Of a stretch of 64,000 nt of DNA, positions 54,562 through 64,000 are shown one piece after another. The notes under the pieces were generated by a model, which searched no databases, was not told the DNA's origin, and worked only from the letters and a program-made list of their open reading frames with translations. The DNA is from Anniella stebbinsi. Taxonomy: Eukaryota; Chordata; Lepidosauria; Squamata; Anniellidae. The translations under genes were made by a program, and so were the position numbers. The number at the start of each line of letters is the position of its first letter. Position 1 is the stretch's first letter. The stretch is taken from the NCBI GenBank assembly GCA_029215795.1, contig JARDYH010000002.1, positions 364,896,973-364,960,972 of the forward strand. The letters run 5' to 3'.

Positions 54562-54930
54562 TAGGGTGACCATATTTGGGAAACCAAAACAGAGGACACC
54601 CAGTGGGGAGGGGTGGGAAAGCGTGCTTTCTGGGGCCTGGAGAAAGCGCATCATTCCCCCCACCATCCTAATAGCAGCTGCCATTAGTGTGGCGAGGGGG
54701 GGGAATGACATACACTTTCCCCCCCCACTGCTCCAATTGGGGCCTTTTCTATAATGTCTGGGAATGACACGTTTTCCCCTTTAAGGCCCTAATTGGAGGA
54801 GGCTAATGGCGACCTTAAAGGGGAAAGTGTGTTATTCCCGGACATAGAATATTACAGAAAATCCCCCGACACCCAGAACAGAACACACATCCGGACGAAT
54901 CCGGGGAAATCCTGACAATTGGTCAGCCTA
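54562..54930. mobile_element. DNA element with TAGGGTGACCA ends (hAT-like)
   Basis: The left end TAGGGTGACCATATTTGGG and right end CAATTGGTCAGCCTA are inverted ends of a TAGGGTGACCA family. The interior is two mirrored blocks: CTTTCCCCCCCCACTGCTCC AATT and GGGAATGACACGTTTTCCCC are mirrored around 54790-54840. The flanking 8 bp do not match. A related left end is at 62661. Confidence 0.7.
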
Positions 54931-54934
54931 TTTG

Positions 54935-55535
54935 CACCAACCGTGGCAGACAGTGTTCTGTTTAATGCCACCATTGCTGCTTCTGCTTGATTTCCTTGAG
55001 CGTTGCTCAAGGAAATCAACTTCCCTTGTCTAATTTGTTACCCCTTTCATTTTTAAAGAACGGCTGCAATGAAAGAGGAGGCAGTGTAACAGATAAATCA
55101 TAGGTTTGTGCTGTGTATTCGAATTGTAGTGGGCCTCCTCTGGGCATCAGGCATTGAAGGCAAACTCAGGAAATCCAAGGCCTGGGGCTGAACACCACAG
55201 ATTACATCACAGGGACAAGGACACATGAATGCTATCCTTATGATTGCTGGTTAGTAGAGGTGTATTATGAAGGACATATAGAAAGATGGATGCTTGGGGT
55301 AGAGAGAATAAATTCACTCTAAATCAGACCTCACAGCCAAATACAAATTTTGCCCTCTGAACTGGAAGCCCTGAAATGGAAATAGGTTAGATTCACTACC
55401 CAAACGTGTCATGCATAGAAGTGAGAGCGCATCTTGCTTTATATCCAAATTATTTAGAAAATTGTGTACAGTTATCCACATAGGCAGAGAGAGTGCAAAG
55501 TCAGTGGACGATTTGGCACAGTTGAGAAATTGGGC
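54935..55535. other. Intronic sequence, no gene seen
   Basis: A 12-bp inverted repeat lies at 54989-55018 (TTGATTTCCTTGAGC with GCTCAAGGAAATCAA). No exon is seen. Confidence 0.45.
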
Positions 55536-55539
55536 TAAG

Positions 55540-55860
55540 CCATGATTAAGAAAGCTTAGCTGTGCTTTGGTATAAACCATGGTTTGTAAATCATCTGACA
55601 AACCGTAATTGAAAAACACTTTAAAGTGGGCCTGAAAACCATGGCTTGAGGTGGATTTTGAATTGACAAACCATATTTAGGGGTACCCTCTGCTTCCATA
55701 GGCTGCTGTAGCATAGACACAGGAGTTAATTTATGAAATCAAATGCTAAGAGACCAAGAAAAGGAAGCACATAGGTAACACTAAACTATGGTTTGCCTGG
55801 AAAGTCCCAAGCATGGTTTTCTGGGATGTCTAAACTAAGCCTGTGTTGAAAATTTGACCC
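55540..55860. mobile_element. hAT-like fragment with repeated ACCATGGTTT motifs
   Basis: GCTAAGCCATGATTAAGAAA, AAACCATGGTTTGTAAATC, AAACCATGGCTTGAGG and ACTAAACTATGGTTTGCC are scattered inverted and direct motifs like those at 34575-34830. The ends are not clear. Confidence 0.45.
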
Positions 55861-55864
55861 GTGC

Positions 55865-57050
55865 ATTTCAGAAATAAGTTAATCAGGGATGGTAAAGACT
55901 ATGCTATTTTATATTTTTTAGTTTTATGCTGTGAATGTACATATTTGTGTACTTTTAGCATGTAATGTTTTATACATCAAAATAAATTGTGGCTGTCTAG
56001 TATGAAGTGAAGATTAATGCTTAATCACTTGGGGAGAGTGATTTTCCCTCACTTCTGTTCCAACATTTTAATATCCCCTAGGTTCCACTCTGTTTCTGTT
56101 AGGATTTTTTCTAAATTTCAGTAAGTCAGTAGTAACAAATTCTGCACCTCCATCCTCACAATAGTAATTCAAAAAAGCAATTCACTTGCACTCCTGTGGA
56201 AAACTGTGCAGCAGACACACACACACACACACACAGGTTTCAAATGTATATTTTTTTAAAAAAAGAATTGTGCAATTACACAAATAGAAAAAAATTAAAA
56301 ACACAGTGTGGGCGGGGGGTTCTTTTCATTTTAAATTTACTGTATGTGAGTTGAAAAAGACAGAAAGAATCTGTCCTCACCTACTGCTTTCAAAATTCTA
56401 GAAATATACCTTTAGAGGAATAACACATTCTGGCGTGTTGCGTTCTGATTCAGGAAATGTATCTGTTATAGTGGAGCCTCAGAACTTGGGGCAGAATCAG
56501 CACCCCTAATAATTTGTTGAATGACGGAGCAGACTTGCAAATTTGCCCGTAAGAGTTACTATCTTGGGGATGGGAAATCCTTCTCAGCCATACCTGTACT
56601 GACATTTGTAGCATACACACATAAACACAAAACATTTGCCAAAGTCTCCTCTGCCTGGTCGCCTGGGAGCCCTTCTTTTTCACCATAGGTGACCAAAGTC
56701 TTCTGGATGTTGGAAATCAGGTGAACGATGCATCTCTCCTGCCACAAGCTTTTGGTGGCTAGAACCCCCAGTTTATCCGAGGCACTGCCATTTGAGCTGA
56801 GATGTTGTGCCCTGCTCTTTTCCCCTTCTCAAAAAGTGCTGCTGTTTTGTTTTCTTCCTAAAAATAGGTGTATGTGTATAAAGATTTATCTCTCTTTGTC
56901 TTCATCTTAAAACCTAATTACTGTACAGTAAAGGGTGTGTGAAGTTCCCATGACCATATGGAGCTCTGACCCACAACCACGCAAAACCAGTTTTCCAGGG
57001 ATGCTGCAGAGGATGTATGAACTGAGCTTCCAAGGATGCACTTAGACTCA
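55865..57050. other. AT-rich intronic sequence, no gene seen
   Basis: A CA run lies at 56216-56236. No exon or defined transposon is recognised. Confidence 0.4.
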
Positions 57051-57054
57051 TCTG

Positions 57055-57620
57055 GAGAGGGGTCCATATCTCAGCGGTAGAGCGACCTGCTTTACATGCA
57101 GACGGTCCCAGGTTCAATCCCAGCATCCCCAGGTAGAGATGAGGAAAGCTCCCGCCTGAAAATCCAGAGAGCCCTTGCTGCTGGTCAGTGTCGACAATAC
57201 TGGGCGAGGTGAACCTATTATTATTTATTGCATTTGTATACCGCCCCTTAGACGAAGCTCTCTGGGCGGTTTACATGAGATTAAAACACTTAAAAACAAT
57301 ATACAAAAGTTGAAACTGCAAAAAATGTACAATATACACATACATTTAAAGCCACTATAATAACTTAAAAAGCTATAAGCGCCCCCCCCAAAAAAAAACC
57401 AGACGCAGCCTCATCAAATATTGCTAAATGCCTGAGAGAAGAGGAAAGTCTTGACTTGGTGCTGAAAAGATAACAATGTCAGTGTCAGGCGGGCCTCGTT
57501 GGGGAGATCCTTCCACAATTGGGGGGCCACCACAGAGAAGGCCCTCTCCCTTGTTGCCGAGCTCCGGGCTTCCAATATCTACCTCAGTGTAAGGCAGCTT
57601 CCTGTGTCTCCAAATTGTGT
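57055..57620 (+). mobile_element. tRNA-derived SINE interrupted by a minus-strand L2-like LINE end
   Basis: The head CATATCTCAGCGGTAGAGCG ACC, the B box GACGGTCCCAGGTTCAATCC and the body run to GGGCGAGGTGAACC at 57217. The tail resumes at about 57580 with ATCTACCTCAGTGTAAGGCA GCTTCCTGTG. Between them (57218-57575) is an L2-like minus-strand copy (TATACCGCCCCTTAGACGAA, TCTGGGCGGTTTACATGAG, GAGAAGGCCCTCTCCCTTGT). The LINE therefore inserted after the SINE. Confidence 0.8.
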
Positions 57621-57624
57621 CCTT

Positions 57625-58330
57625 TGCCCTCTGTGAAGGGGCTGTGGGAATGCCACATGTACAGGTGATGCTCCTGAGCAAGTATGCCATTGGCTAACGA
57701 ATCAGACTCGGTGTGCCCGAGTCGGAAGCAGTACAGACGTTGAAAGTGGCCCCTTCCGACTTGGCTGATTGCACGTCTGCATTGCTGGTGCACAGGACAT
57801 CATCGAGGGGGTGGAAGTGAATGCCAGACAAGGGGGGCTGTGATAGCATAGTACCAGTGGAGGCTGGTGGTACCGAGGTCGGTGGGGCAATGAGTCCGCT
57901 CCGGGTTTCAGTCAGATGCAGTTATAACTCTATCCAAAGTGCTTCGCACTGACATTGGAGCCACCTGCCTGCAAACGTAGATAGGTAGACAGATAGATAG
58001 ATATTTGGAGCTGGGCTGACATTTCTCAGAAATTCATTTTCTGAGAGATTCTCTGAGAATTTTCTTATTCAGTGTTGCTCCCCCAGAACAGAACCGTTGG
58101 AGAATTTCAGCTCAGCCCCTTGAGAATATTTGGCAAAATCCCCTACCAGCTTCTCCCCCTGTGTACTTTAGACCACCCAGCATGCTCACATCAGGAAATC
58201 TTTGATTCCGGAACTTTCTCTCCCTCTCTCCCTCACTCTCTCTGTCTCTTATTATTATGGGACATGCAATCTGAAGATTTGTCAAAGTTGCAGTATAGCT
58301 GCCTACCACTAGGTGGATCTTCCATCCCGG
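57625..58330. other. Intronic sequence, no gene seen
   Basis: A short GATA run lies at 57978-58000. No exon or defined repeat is seen. Confidence 0.4.
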
Positions 58331-58339
58331 TTGCGTGGT

Positions 58340-58490
58340 TTGTTTTCTGTTTGGCTGTTTCCTCTCAGCGTATCCTACCCCACAGGGCTGTTGTGAGAAT
58401 ACACAGGGTGCGAGACAACCATTTGGATTTGTTAGCTGCTCCGACAGCGCGTGTGCTGAAAGGCAGCATAAAAAATAGAATGGCTTAAAT
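58340..58490 (+). mobile_element. SINE tail fragment (Sauria-like)
   Basis: ATCCTACCCCACAGGGCTGT TGTGAGAATAC and the ending GGCAGCATAAAAAATAGAAT GGCTTAAATAAATA match the 3' half of the Sauria-type SINE at 7547. The tRNA-like head is absent. Confidence 0.6.
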
Positions 58491-58499
58491 AAATACTGA

Positions 58500-59445
58500 T
58501 AAATTGTCTGGATCCACTTCGGAGCCCGCTGCAGAACTGAGATTTGAACCCAGGTTTGCCGGGTCCAGCACCCGCCATCCGCCTCCCAGGGTTTGCGGAC
58601 GTGGTGCGTGAATGCTTTCCTTCAGGTGAAAAGGGTTTGTCCATTTTTCGGCTCGCCAACGCTCCTCCGTCGGAGTTCTTATTTTATCATCATGTGAAGC
58701 GGAAAGGAAATTCCTGATGCAGCCCTGCGGAAAAGATGTGCATAGAAAAGATTCTGGGAAGTGGGCATAACCTGATGCGGGAGCGTGCGCACTGCCGGGG
58801 GCGGTGCGGTGGGGGCTTGCTGTGTCCTGTCCTTGGGGGAGCCTTGGCATGAGGGTCATTCGCGTCACCTTCTTCCCATGAGGGAGAGAGAGAGAGAGAG
58901 CGAATTGATCCCTGAATCCGATCCCCTTGGTGACTTGAGAAGGTTTGGAAACCCGAACAAGAACAGCAACAGAGGAGAAAAACGCAACACTGCTGCTTGC
59001 TTTTATATCTTGCCCCCACCCCACCCCGCCAACCCCCCCTGCACCTCTTGAGTTTGTTTCATGAAATCAAAGCAGAGGCCTCAAGGTGGCTGCCTTGCAT
59101 GCGCCGCAGATGCATTCAGCTGGAGGAAGGAGGCATGATGCTACTTGCAAAGTATGCACGAAGACAAGACCAGGGGCGCCGAGTGCTTGAAAGCTGTTTT
59201 GTGCTTGGTTGGGACTTGCCTCCCCACCGTAGCCTGCGGGGCTTGTGAGGAAATTGGGGACGCTGCCACTCGCTCCGAAGCTGAGCCTGACGGGACCTGC
59301 CCTCGCCTTAGCATGGGGGCGGAAAGCGGAGGGGGGGTGGAAGGGAGGGAGGGAGGGAGGGTTAACGCGTTTGAAGTCGACAGGAAATTTACTGGCTTAA
59401 ATGCTGCAATTTACGGACTCCGATGCTCCGGCCAAGGCAACTCAG
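58500..59445. other. GC-rich intronic sequence, no gene seen
   Basis: A GA run lies at 58882-58900 and a GGGA run at 59344-59362. The open frames on both strands (for example 58485-59024 minus) have no recognisable domain or splice support. CpGs are more frequent than in most of the intron. Confidence 0.4.
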
Positions 59446-59450
59446 CAGTC

Positions 59451-59592
59451 CAGGGCCAGATCTACACCAAGCAGGTTAAAACCACTTTGAAAATGGTTTG
59501 AAAACTGCCTATGGAACTCTGTGTCCTGGACCCCCAACAGATGTAAATACCGTTATAAACCGTTTTAAAGCAGTAGTGTAGATCCTGCCTTA
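59451..59592. mobile_element. MITE, family A, second copy
   Basis: The left end CAGGGCCAGATCTACACCAA and right end AGTGTAGATCCTGCCTTA are inverted. The interior GAAAATGGTTTGAAAACTGC and TATAAACCGTTTTAAAGCAG match 48075-48216. Confidence 0.75.
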
Positions 59593-59599
59593 GTTGGAT

Positions 59600-60470
59600 A
59601 GTTTTGCTCTAATGGCCTTTTTTTCCACAGCGCGTCATTCATATGGATGCTTAAGGTCTAGTTCTCCCAGACAGATGAAAGTGGTAAACCTGTGACTGGA
59701 TACCAGCACTGCAGAGTCTCAGGATGGAATGTTCCTCCATGCAAAAATAATAATAATAATATTCCCTGCTCTCAGAAATCTAGTGTGTCAGTGGGAAAGA
59801 GTTCTTACCTAGCCTTTCCCCTGACATGCTGGTTTTCTGTGCGCAGAGATCTTTTGGCTGGTGGGGAGAGCATGTCTTCAGTTGAGATTCCCCTGTAGTC
59901 TGAAGCAGTGCAGTCAAGATACAAACATACTGCCTCATCTGCTGTTTGTGAAAAGGCAATATTTTAACAGACACCTAAAAATGTGGAGTAAAAACATGGG
60001 TGCACTTGTCAGAGAGGTGGGAATGGCCTTGGATCTCGGTGACATCTGTCTGCCCTTGAGGGCAAACTTGGGTTTGTCACTGTGAAATGTGTGAATTGTC
60101 CCTAATTGAGGTCTGTGCTTATTTCTGTGCTAGCTTTGTCTTTGGTGCGCCCTGCCTTTCTCCTAGTTTGTTCCCTGACTCTATGAGATGTCTTAGAAAG
60201 ATTCACGTGGTTCATCTGGATATTATGAAAAGCCCATATCTGATTTTGGACTGGGAAAAATCAGTTGCTTGCGATGTACCGAGAGTCAAATGGGCATCTC
60301 TTCCCCCGTTCTGTAGCCTAGGAGCGTAATGCACACAAGAGTTACCCAGGTTGAAAAAGGAACTAAGAGTCAAAATGAAAAGAAAAGAAACCCCAGGTAG
60401 GCAGTCAAAAAAAGCCAAAGGCAAAGAAGGGGTGGAACCAGGGAAAGGTTGAATAAAATTGATTATAAAA
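59600..60470. other. Intronic sequence, no gene seen
   Basis: No exon or defined transposon is recognised. Confidence 0.4.
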
Positions 60471-60475
60471 ATGAA

Positions 60476-60540
60476 GGTACCAACGCGTTTCAGACCCAGT
60501 GTTGTCCTTCTTCAGGGTAATTTTGGAGTCACAACACTTT
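60476..60540 (-). other. Hammerhead-like core, possible Penelope-type retroelement remnant
   Basis: The + strand reads ACCAACGCGTTTCAGACC, then GTTGTCCTTCTTCAGGG. On the minus strand this is CTGAAGA (60515 to 60509), 17 bases with a weak stem, then GAAA (60491 to 60488) and CGCGTTGG. CUGANGA ... GAAA is the conserved hammerhead ribozyme core, and ACGCGTTTC with CTTCTTCAGG is an arrangement I associate with Penelope-like retroelements. A partner for stem III and the cleavage-site U-H are not visible next to it, so it is probably a fragment. Confidence 0.35.
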
Positions 60541-60544
60541 CATA

Positions 60545-61295
60545 AGCAGCCTCCTACGTGGAAGTGAATTTGGCGAAGTTTTTGTAGAATCTGAATACAG
60601 GCAGGAAGCCACAAGCTGCAACCCTTGACACCCTGGGTGCATTTATGACCCCAGTTTTAATGACTCAAACAGAACCAGTCTGCTTAATTTAACCCGGTCG
60701 TGTGCATTTTCTATTTATTTTCCTGAGCGTAGGGTGCTAATTCCAGAACAGCCAGCTTTCCACCAGGTGAGTTCTGCTCAAAAGACCCCTGACTTTAAAT
60801 TCAAATACATTTTTCTTTCATATTTTAATCTGGGAGTAACAGTTTGACATGTTGAAAGGAGTGGTGGATAATTCTAGGGTGTGCTGGATGTGGTGTTGTT
60901 GTTGTTTTTTAAAAAAGGGGGGAGGGAAATACGATACCCTCGCCTCTTCCGTCCTTTTCCATTAATGTATTGAAAGAACTGACTTCATATATCACAATCC
61001 GTATATGCACGTTTACACGGACATAAAACTTGCTGTAGTCAGTGAGTCTTACTCTGAGGTAAGCCTACATAGGATGGCAGCCTTGATTACTAGTTCCAGA
61101 GTGAAGCACGGTTTTTCATTATGCTCTTTTTAGTTAACTTTAGATAGCTCAGCAACTTCCTATCTGGAACAAGGAGAGAACATTAAGACAGAAAAAATGC
61201 TCTCTATTTCACTGTACATTTTGCTGCTTATTATGAAGCAATACGGTTATTGATGGTGATAAATAATCTTTTAAAAAAATTTAAAAAATATTTGG
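60545..61295. other. AT-rich intronic sequence, no gene seen
   Basis: No exon or defined transposon is recognised. Confidence 0.4.
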
Positions 61296-61299
61296 GGGG

Positions 61300-61700
61300 G
61301 GGGGGGTTGGATCAGGGGTTAATCCTTCCCTCAGTCTACAGATGAACAATTTGGTCTCTTTCTCTCCGTTTCTAACTTTTCCATTCGGTTCATCTCAAAA
61401 TTATTCCAATCTTAATCAAATTCTGTGATTTTTCCCCCTTAATGTTCCCATGAAAAATGGGATACGTTTTGTGTGCAATTATCCTAATGCATACTTTTTT
61501 GTACAGTTTTTCCTAATGATATATTTTTGCAAGCAGTTTTCCTAATATGCATTTTTAAACATTATTTTCACCTATATATATGCATTTGTGTCTCCATTTC
61601 CCTAACATTCACTTTTTTGTATGCCCTTTTGGCTCAGAGAGCTCCATTGCAAAATTTGGAGAAGCAGGCGTTTCTACGGATAGCTGAGTTTCGGTTTCCG
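61300..61700. mobile_element. AT-rich hAT-like fragment
   Basis: Repeated TTTTCCTAATATGCATTTTT and TCCTAATGCATACTTTTTTG motifs form a stuttering interior like 38030-38290. No ends or target duplication can be set. Confidence 0.45.
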
Positions 61701-61705
61701 TATTT

Positions 61706-61844
61706 GAGGGGAGGGGAACTTGTGACCCTCCAGGTGTTGTTGGGCTGCAACTAGCATCAGTCCTAGCCAGCACAGCCCAAGGCGAGAGATGATGGGAGTT
61801 GCAGTCCAATGACACCTGGAGGGCTACAAGTTCCCCACCTCTCA
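61706..61844. mobile_element. Palindromic MITE
   Basis: The left arm GAGGGGAACTTGTGACCCTC CAGG mirrors CACCTGGAGGGCTACAAGTT CCCC, and GTTGGGCTGCAACTAGCATC mirrors GATGGGAGTTGCAGTCCAAT. It is a variant (sub-family) of the CCTGGTGCCCTCCA elements. Confidence 0.8.
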
Positions 61845-61869
61845 TACTTAAAGTGGAACTGAACGCCCT

Positions 61870-61937
61870 TAGTTTCTGTAAACTGCCCAGAGAGCTTCGG
61901 CTATGGGGTGGTATATAATTGTAATAAATAATAATAA
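61870..61937 (+). mobile_element. L2-like LINE tail
   Basis: CTGTAAACTGCCCAGAGAGC TTCGGCTATGG, then GGTGGTATATAATTGTAATA AATAATAATA, is the shared 3' tail. Confidence 0.85.
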
Positions 61938-62189
61938 AATACATCCCTACCCCACCCTCTTTCCCCCCCAAAATGAAATCCTTCTCCTTGACCCCCATCC
62001 AAAGCTGCTGTTTGCCCTGTAGGGGGAAAAATCAGAGATATTCCCAGGGTAAACGGTAGTTTAAAAGGGATTTTAATTGGGGAAAAGGGTGGCGGCAGCA
62101 GGTTCGTCCCCACTCTATTCCAGCGCTGTGGTGCCGCTCCAACCTCCACCCCTCCCCTCCTGCCTACAACTGCTACGCAGAAGATAATT

Positions 62190-62645
62190 ATAGCTGGGGA
62201 AACGCTATTCCCAGCCCACCTCTCTGTTATGCTGGAGATGCTGAAGTTGGTTGACATCAAAAGTTTTAAAGCAATCAACCGAAGTACAAACAGCAACAGC
62301 AACAGAACAGGAACTAAATACATTCATAGCTTGTCGTCTCCCCACCACCACCACCACCACCCAACCGCTCAGGGGAAATAAAACTAGCCGTGTCAAAGCC
62401 CTGCTGGAAAAGAAAGGTCTTTAATCAGCAATGAAACATCGTTAGAGAAATGGCCAGATGCACCTCCAGGACCTTGGGAGCTCTACCTCCTAGGTGCAGC
62501 AACCGAGGAGGCCCTCTCGGGTGCTCCCACCACTTGGCCTCCCGATGGTGGAGGGGTGCCCAAAACAACATCTTCAGGCAACCAGAGTGAGCAGGTAGGA
62601 TTGCGTAGGACGGGATGGCCCTTTTAAAGTCTCCGGATCAGCACG
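62190..62645 (-). mobile_element. L2-like LINE 3' region, minus strand (diverged)
   Basis: AAAGAAAGGTCTTTAATCAG, CTCTACCTCCTAGGTGCAGC and GAGGAGGCCCTCTCGGGTGC TCCCACC resemble the internal part of minus-strand L2-like copies (compare the GAGAAGGCCCTC motif of 8733-9240). A CCA run lies at 62342-62360. Confidence 0.5.
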
Positions 62646-62660
62646 ATTCATATTAATCTA

Positions 62661-62942
62661 GAGTGACCAGACGTCCGGATCCCCCCGGACATGCCCGGAA
62701 AAGGGGGCCAAATTTGAGTCCGGGGGGGAAATTTCAAAATATCCCCCAAAGTCCGGAAAATTGGGCCTCTCCCGTGCCATCCGGGCCTTGATCTTGGCTA
62801 GCGCGATTGCGCTGGCCAAGAACAAGGCCCAGATCGGCCGGGGAAGAGGCTGGAACGACGCACACCCACACTTCCGGGTGCGCGTCGTTCCAGCCTCCCC
62901 CCCGCCATCCGGGCCTTGTTCTTGGCTAGCGCGATTGGACAT
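62661..62942. mobile_element. DNA element with TAGAGTGACCA end and a long foldback
   Basis: The left end TAGAGTGACCAGACGTCCGG resembles the end of the element at 54562. The interior is a foldback: 62805-62867 pairs with 62876-62940. The inner 22 bases of each arm (62846-62867 and 62876-62897, GAGGCTGGAACGACGC...) match except for one base, with an 8-base loop. The right terminal sequence is not seen, so the element is incomplete or continues beyond the following blocks. Confidence 0.65.
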
Positions 62943-62944
62943 TT

Positions 62945-63130
62945 TGGACACAGGGAGGATGCTGGGAGTGGTAGTCTTCAGATGAGAGGCAGGCAGGGCT
63001 CTAGAGCCTGCTTGGCTCCGCCCTCCTAACATGCATCACTTCCTTCGGGCCACCATCATTGCCCTGGGTGTGTCTGCTGCTGTTGCTAGGACTTGCAGCG
63101 GCGGAGCCGCAGTCCGGAGAACAGGTCAGA
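62945..63130 (+). pseudogene. Promoter and signal-peptide-exon-like block, possible captured gene fragment
   Basis: ATGCTGGGAGTGGTAGTCTT C at 62958 resembles the CTGGGAGTTGTAGT element common in vertebrate housekeeping promoters. Next come GGCCACCATCATTGCC (a Kozak-like stretch with one extra T) and a frame reading PWVCLLLLLGLAAAEPQSGE, a textbook signal peptide, then CAG|GTCAGA, donor-like. That frame starts at TTG as written; an ATG at 63031 opens another frame (MHHFLRATIIALG...). I do not recognise the gene. It could be a transposon-borne copy or chance. Confidence 0.3.
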
Positions 63131-63136
63131 AAGCTG

Positions 63137-63935
63137 GAGGGGTGGGGGCGAACGAGGGTTCCCCCCTCCCTTTCCGTGATCCTGGCCTTTATTTTGTTTA
63201 AAATCATCCAAAATAGAGGCCTGGATCACGGAGACGGAGGGGTGGGGTGGGGTGGGGGCGAAAGAGGGCTCCCTCCTCCCTCTCCGTGATCCTGCCTTTA
63301 TTTTGTTTAAAGTCATCAAAATAGAGGCTTGGATCACGGAGACGGAGGGGAGGGGTAGGGAGGGGAGGGGTGGGGTGGGGTGGGGGCGAAAGAGGGCTCC
63401 CCCCTCCCTTTCCGTGATCCTGCCTTTATTTTGTTTGAAATCATTCAAAATAGAGGCCTGGATCATGGAGATGGAGGGGTGGGGGCGAAAGAGGGCTCCC
63501 CCCTCCCTCTCCGTGATCCTGCCTTTATTTTGTTTAAAATCATCAAAATAGAGGCTTGGATCACGGAGATGGAAGGGTGGGGTGAGGGCGAAAGAGTGCT
63601 CCCTCCTCACTCTCCGTGATCCTGCCTTTATTTTGTTTGAAATCATCCAAAATAGAAACCTGGATCACGGAGATAAAGGGGTGGGGTGGGGGCAAAAGAG
63701 GGCTCCCCCCTCCCTTTCCGTGATCCTGGCCTTTATTTTGTTTAAAGTCATCAAAATAGAGGCTTGGATCATGGAGACGGAGGGGTGGGGTGGGGGCGAA
63801 AGAGGGCTCCCTTCTCCCTCTCCGTGATCCTCGCCTTTATTTTGTTTGAAATGATCCAAAATAGAGGCCTGGATCACGGAGACAGAGGGGTGGGAAGGCA
63901 AAAGAGGGCTCCCCCTTCCCTCTCAATGATCCAGA
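63137..63935. repeat. Tandem array of about 100-bp hairpin monomers, two alternating types
   Basis: Seven copies of CCTTTATTTTGTTT begin at 63186, 63295, 63423, 63522, 63625, 63730 and 63834. Each monomer folds on itself: CTCCGTGATCC and CCTTTATTTTG pair with CAAAATAGAGG and GGATCACGGAG. Copies 2, 4 and 6 read GTCATCAAAATAGAGGCTTGG or close to it; copies 1, 3, 5 and 7 read ATCATCCAAAATAGAGGCC TGG or close to it, so the higher-order unit is about 205-210 bp. Between stems is a G-rich run (GGGGTGGGGTGGGGGCGAAA). Long open frames on both strands are by-products of this periodicity. Confidence 0.93.
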
Positions 63936-64000
63936 TGCCCACGTGGAAGGGACTGGGATGCCCGGTTTCTGCGACTGCCCAGAAGCCCCGAAGGTGGATG
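63936..64000. other. Non-repetitive sequence after the array
   Basis: The array ends at CAATGATCCAG, followed by non-repetitive sequence to the window edge. One frame reads AHVEGTGMPGFCDCPEAPKV, which looks protein-like, and the CCAG before it could act as an acceptor for the exon-like block at 62945-63130. This is a conjecture on very little sequence. Confidence 0.2.

Noticed and set aside
63086..63646. A 186-residue minus-strand frame with internal repeats
   Set aside because: It results from the periodic hairpin array; frames exist on both strands and the peptide repeats only mirror the DNA repeats.

Overview
The window is vertebrate genomic DNA, almost certainly from a squamate reptile (lizard or snake). 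It carries a Sauria-type tRNA-derived SINE, a 5S rRNA-derived SINE, several other tRNA-derived SINEs, many 5'-truncated CR1 and L2-like LINE 3' ends, and many non-autonomous hAT-type DNA elements. There is no bacterial-style gene packing; nearly all long open frames are chance or transposon remnants.

One host gene is recognisable: TP63, read on the + strand. The first coding exon of the short deltaN isoform is at 98-139 (MLYLENNTQSQYNE, then a GT donor at 140). The shared exon 4 is at 26019-26273 (255 nt, 85 codons), with a good acceptor and donor; both junctions are phase 0. The window therefore covers the deltaN leader and possibly the edge of its promoter, the whole 25.9-kb intron between the deltaN exon and exon 4, and about 37.7 kb of the next intron. 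I did not find exon 5, which starts the core of the DNA-binding domain, so it should lie downstream of 64000.

Layout: 1-97 deltaN leader; 98-139 deltaN exon; 140-6700 mostly unique intron with a 29-bp minisatellite; 6700-10500 a dense cluster of CR1, SINE and L2 pieces; 10500-21700 unique intron mixed with L2, CR1, hAT and palindromic elements; 21670-25010 a hAT element, a CpG-rich unique segment and a 60/65-bp minisatellite; 25630-25815 a 5S-derived SINE just before exon 4; 26274-64000 intron 4, which is heavily invaded. Intron 4 holds hAT elements with intact 8-bp target duplications (30482-30626, 32939-33792, 39615-41900), three same-orientation copies of one L2-like family (31.6, 40.8 and 50.1 kb), a longer minus-strand CR1 relic with recognisable reverse transcriptase (43.6-44.7 kb), and at the right edge a foldback element, a block resembling a captured promoter and signal-peptide exon, and a tandem array of hairpin monomers in two alternating types.

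I see no complete new gene system. The strongest candidates for something unusual are the alternating hairpin array beside the exon-like block (62.66-64.0 kb), the three-layer nested hAT/hAT/L2 composite with a large foldback (39.6-41.9 kb), the CpG-dense hAT in intron 4 (32.9-33.8 kb), and a hammerhead-like core next to an ACGCGTTTC motif (60.5 kb).
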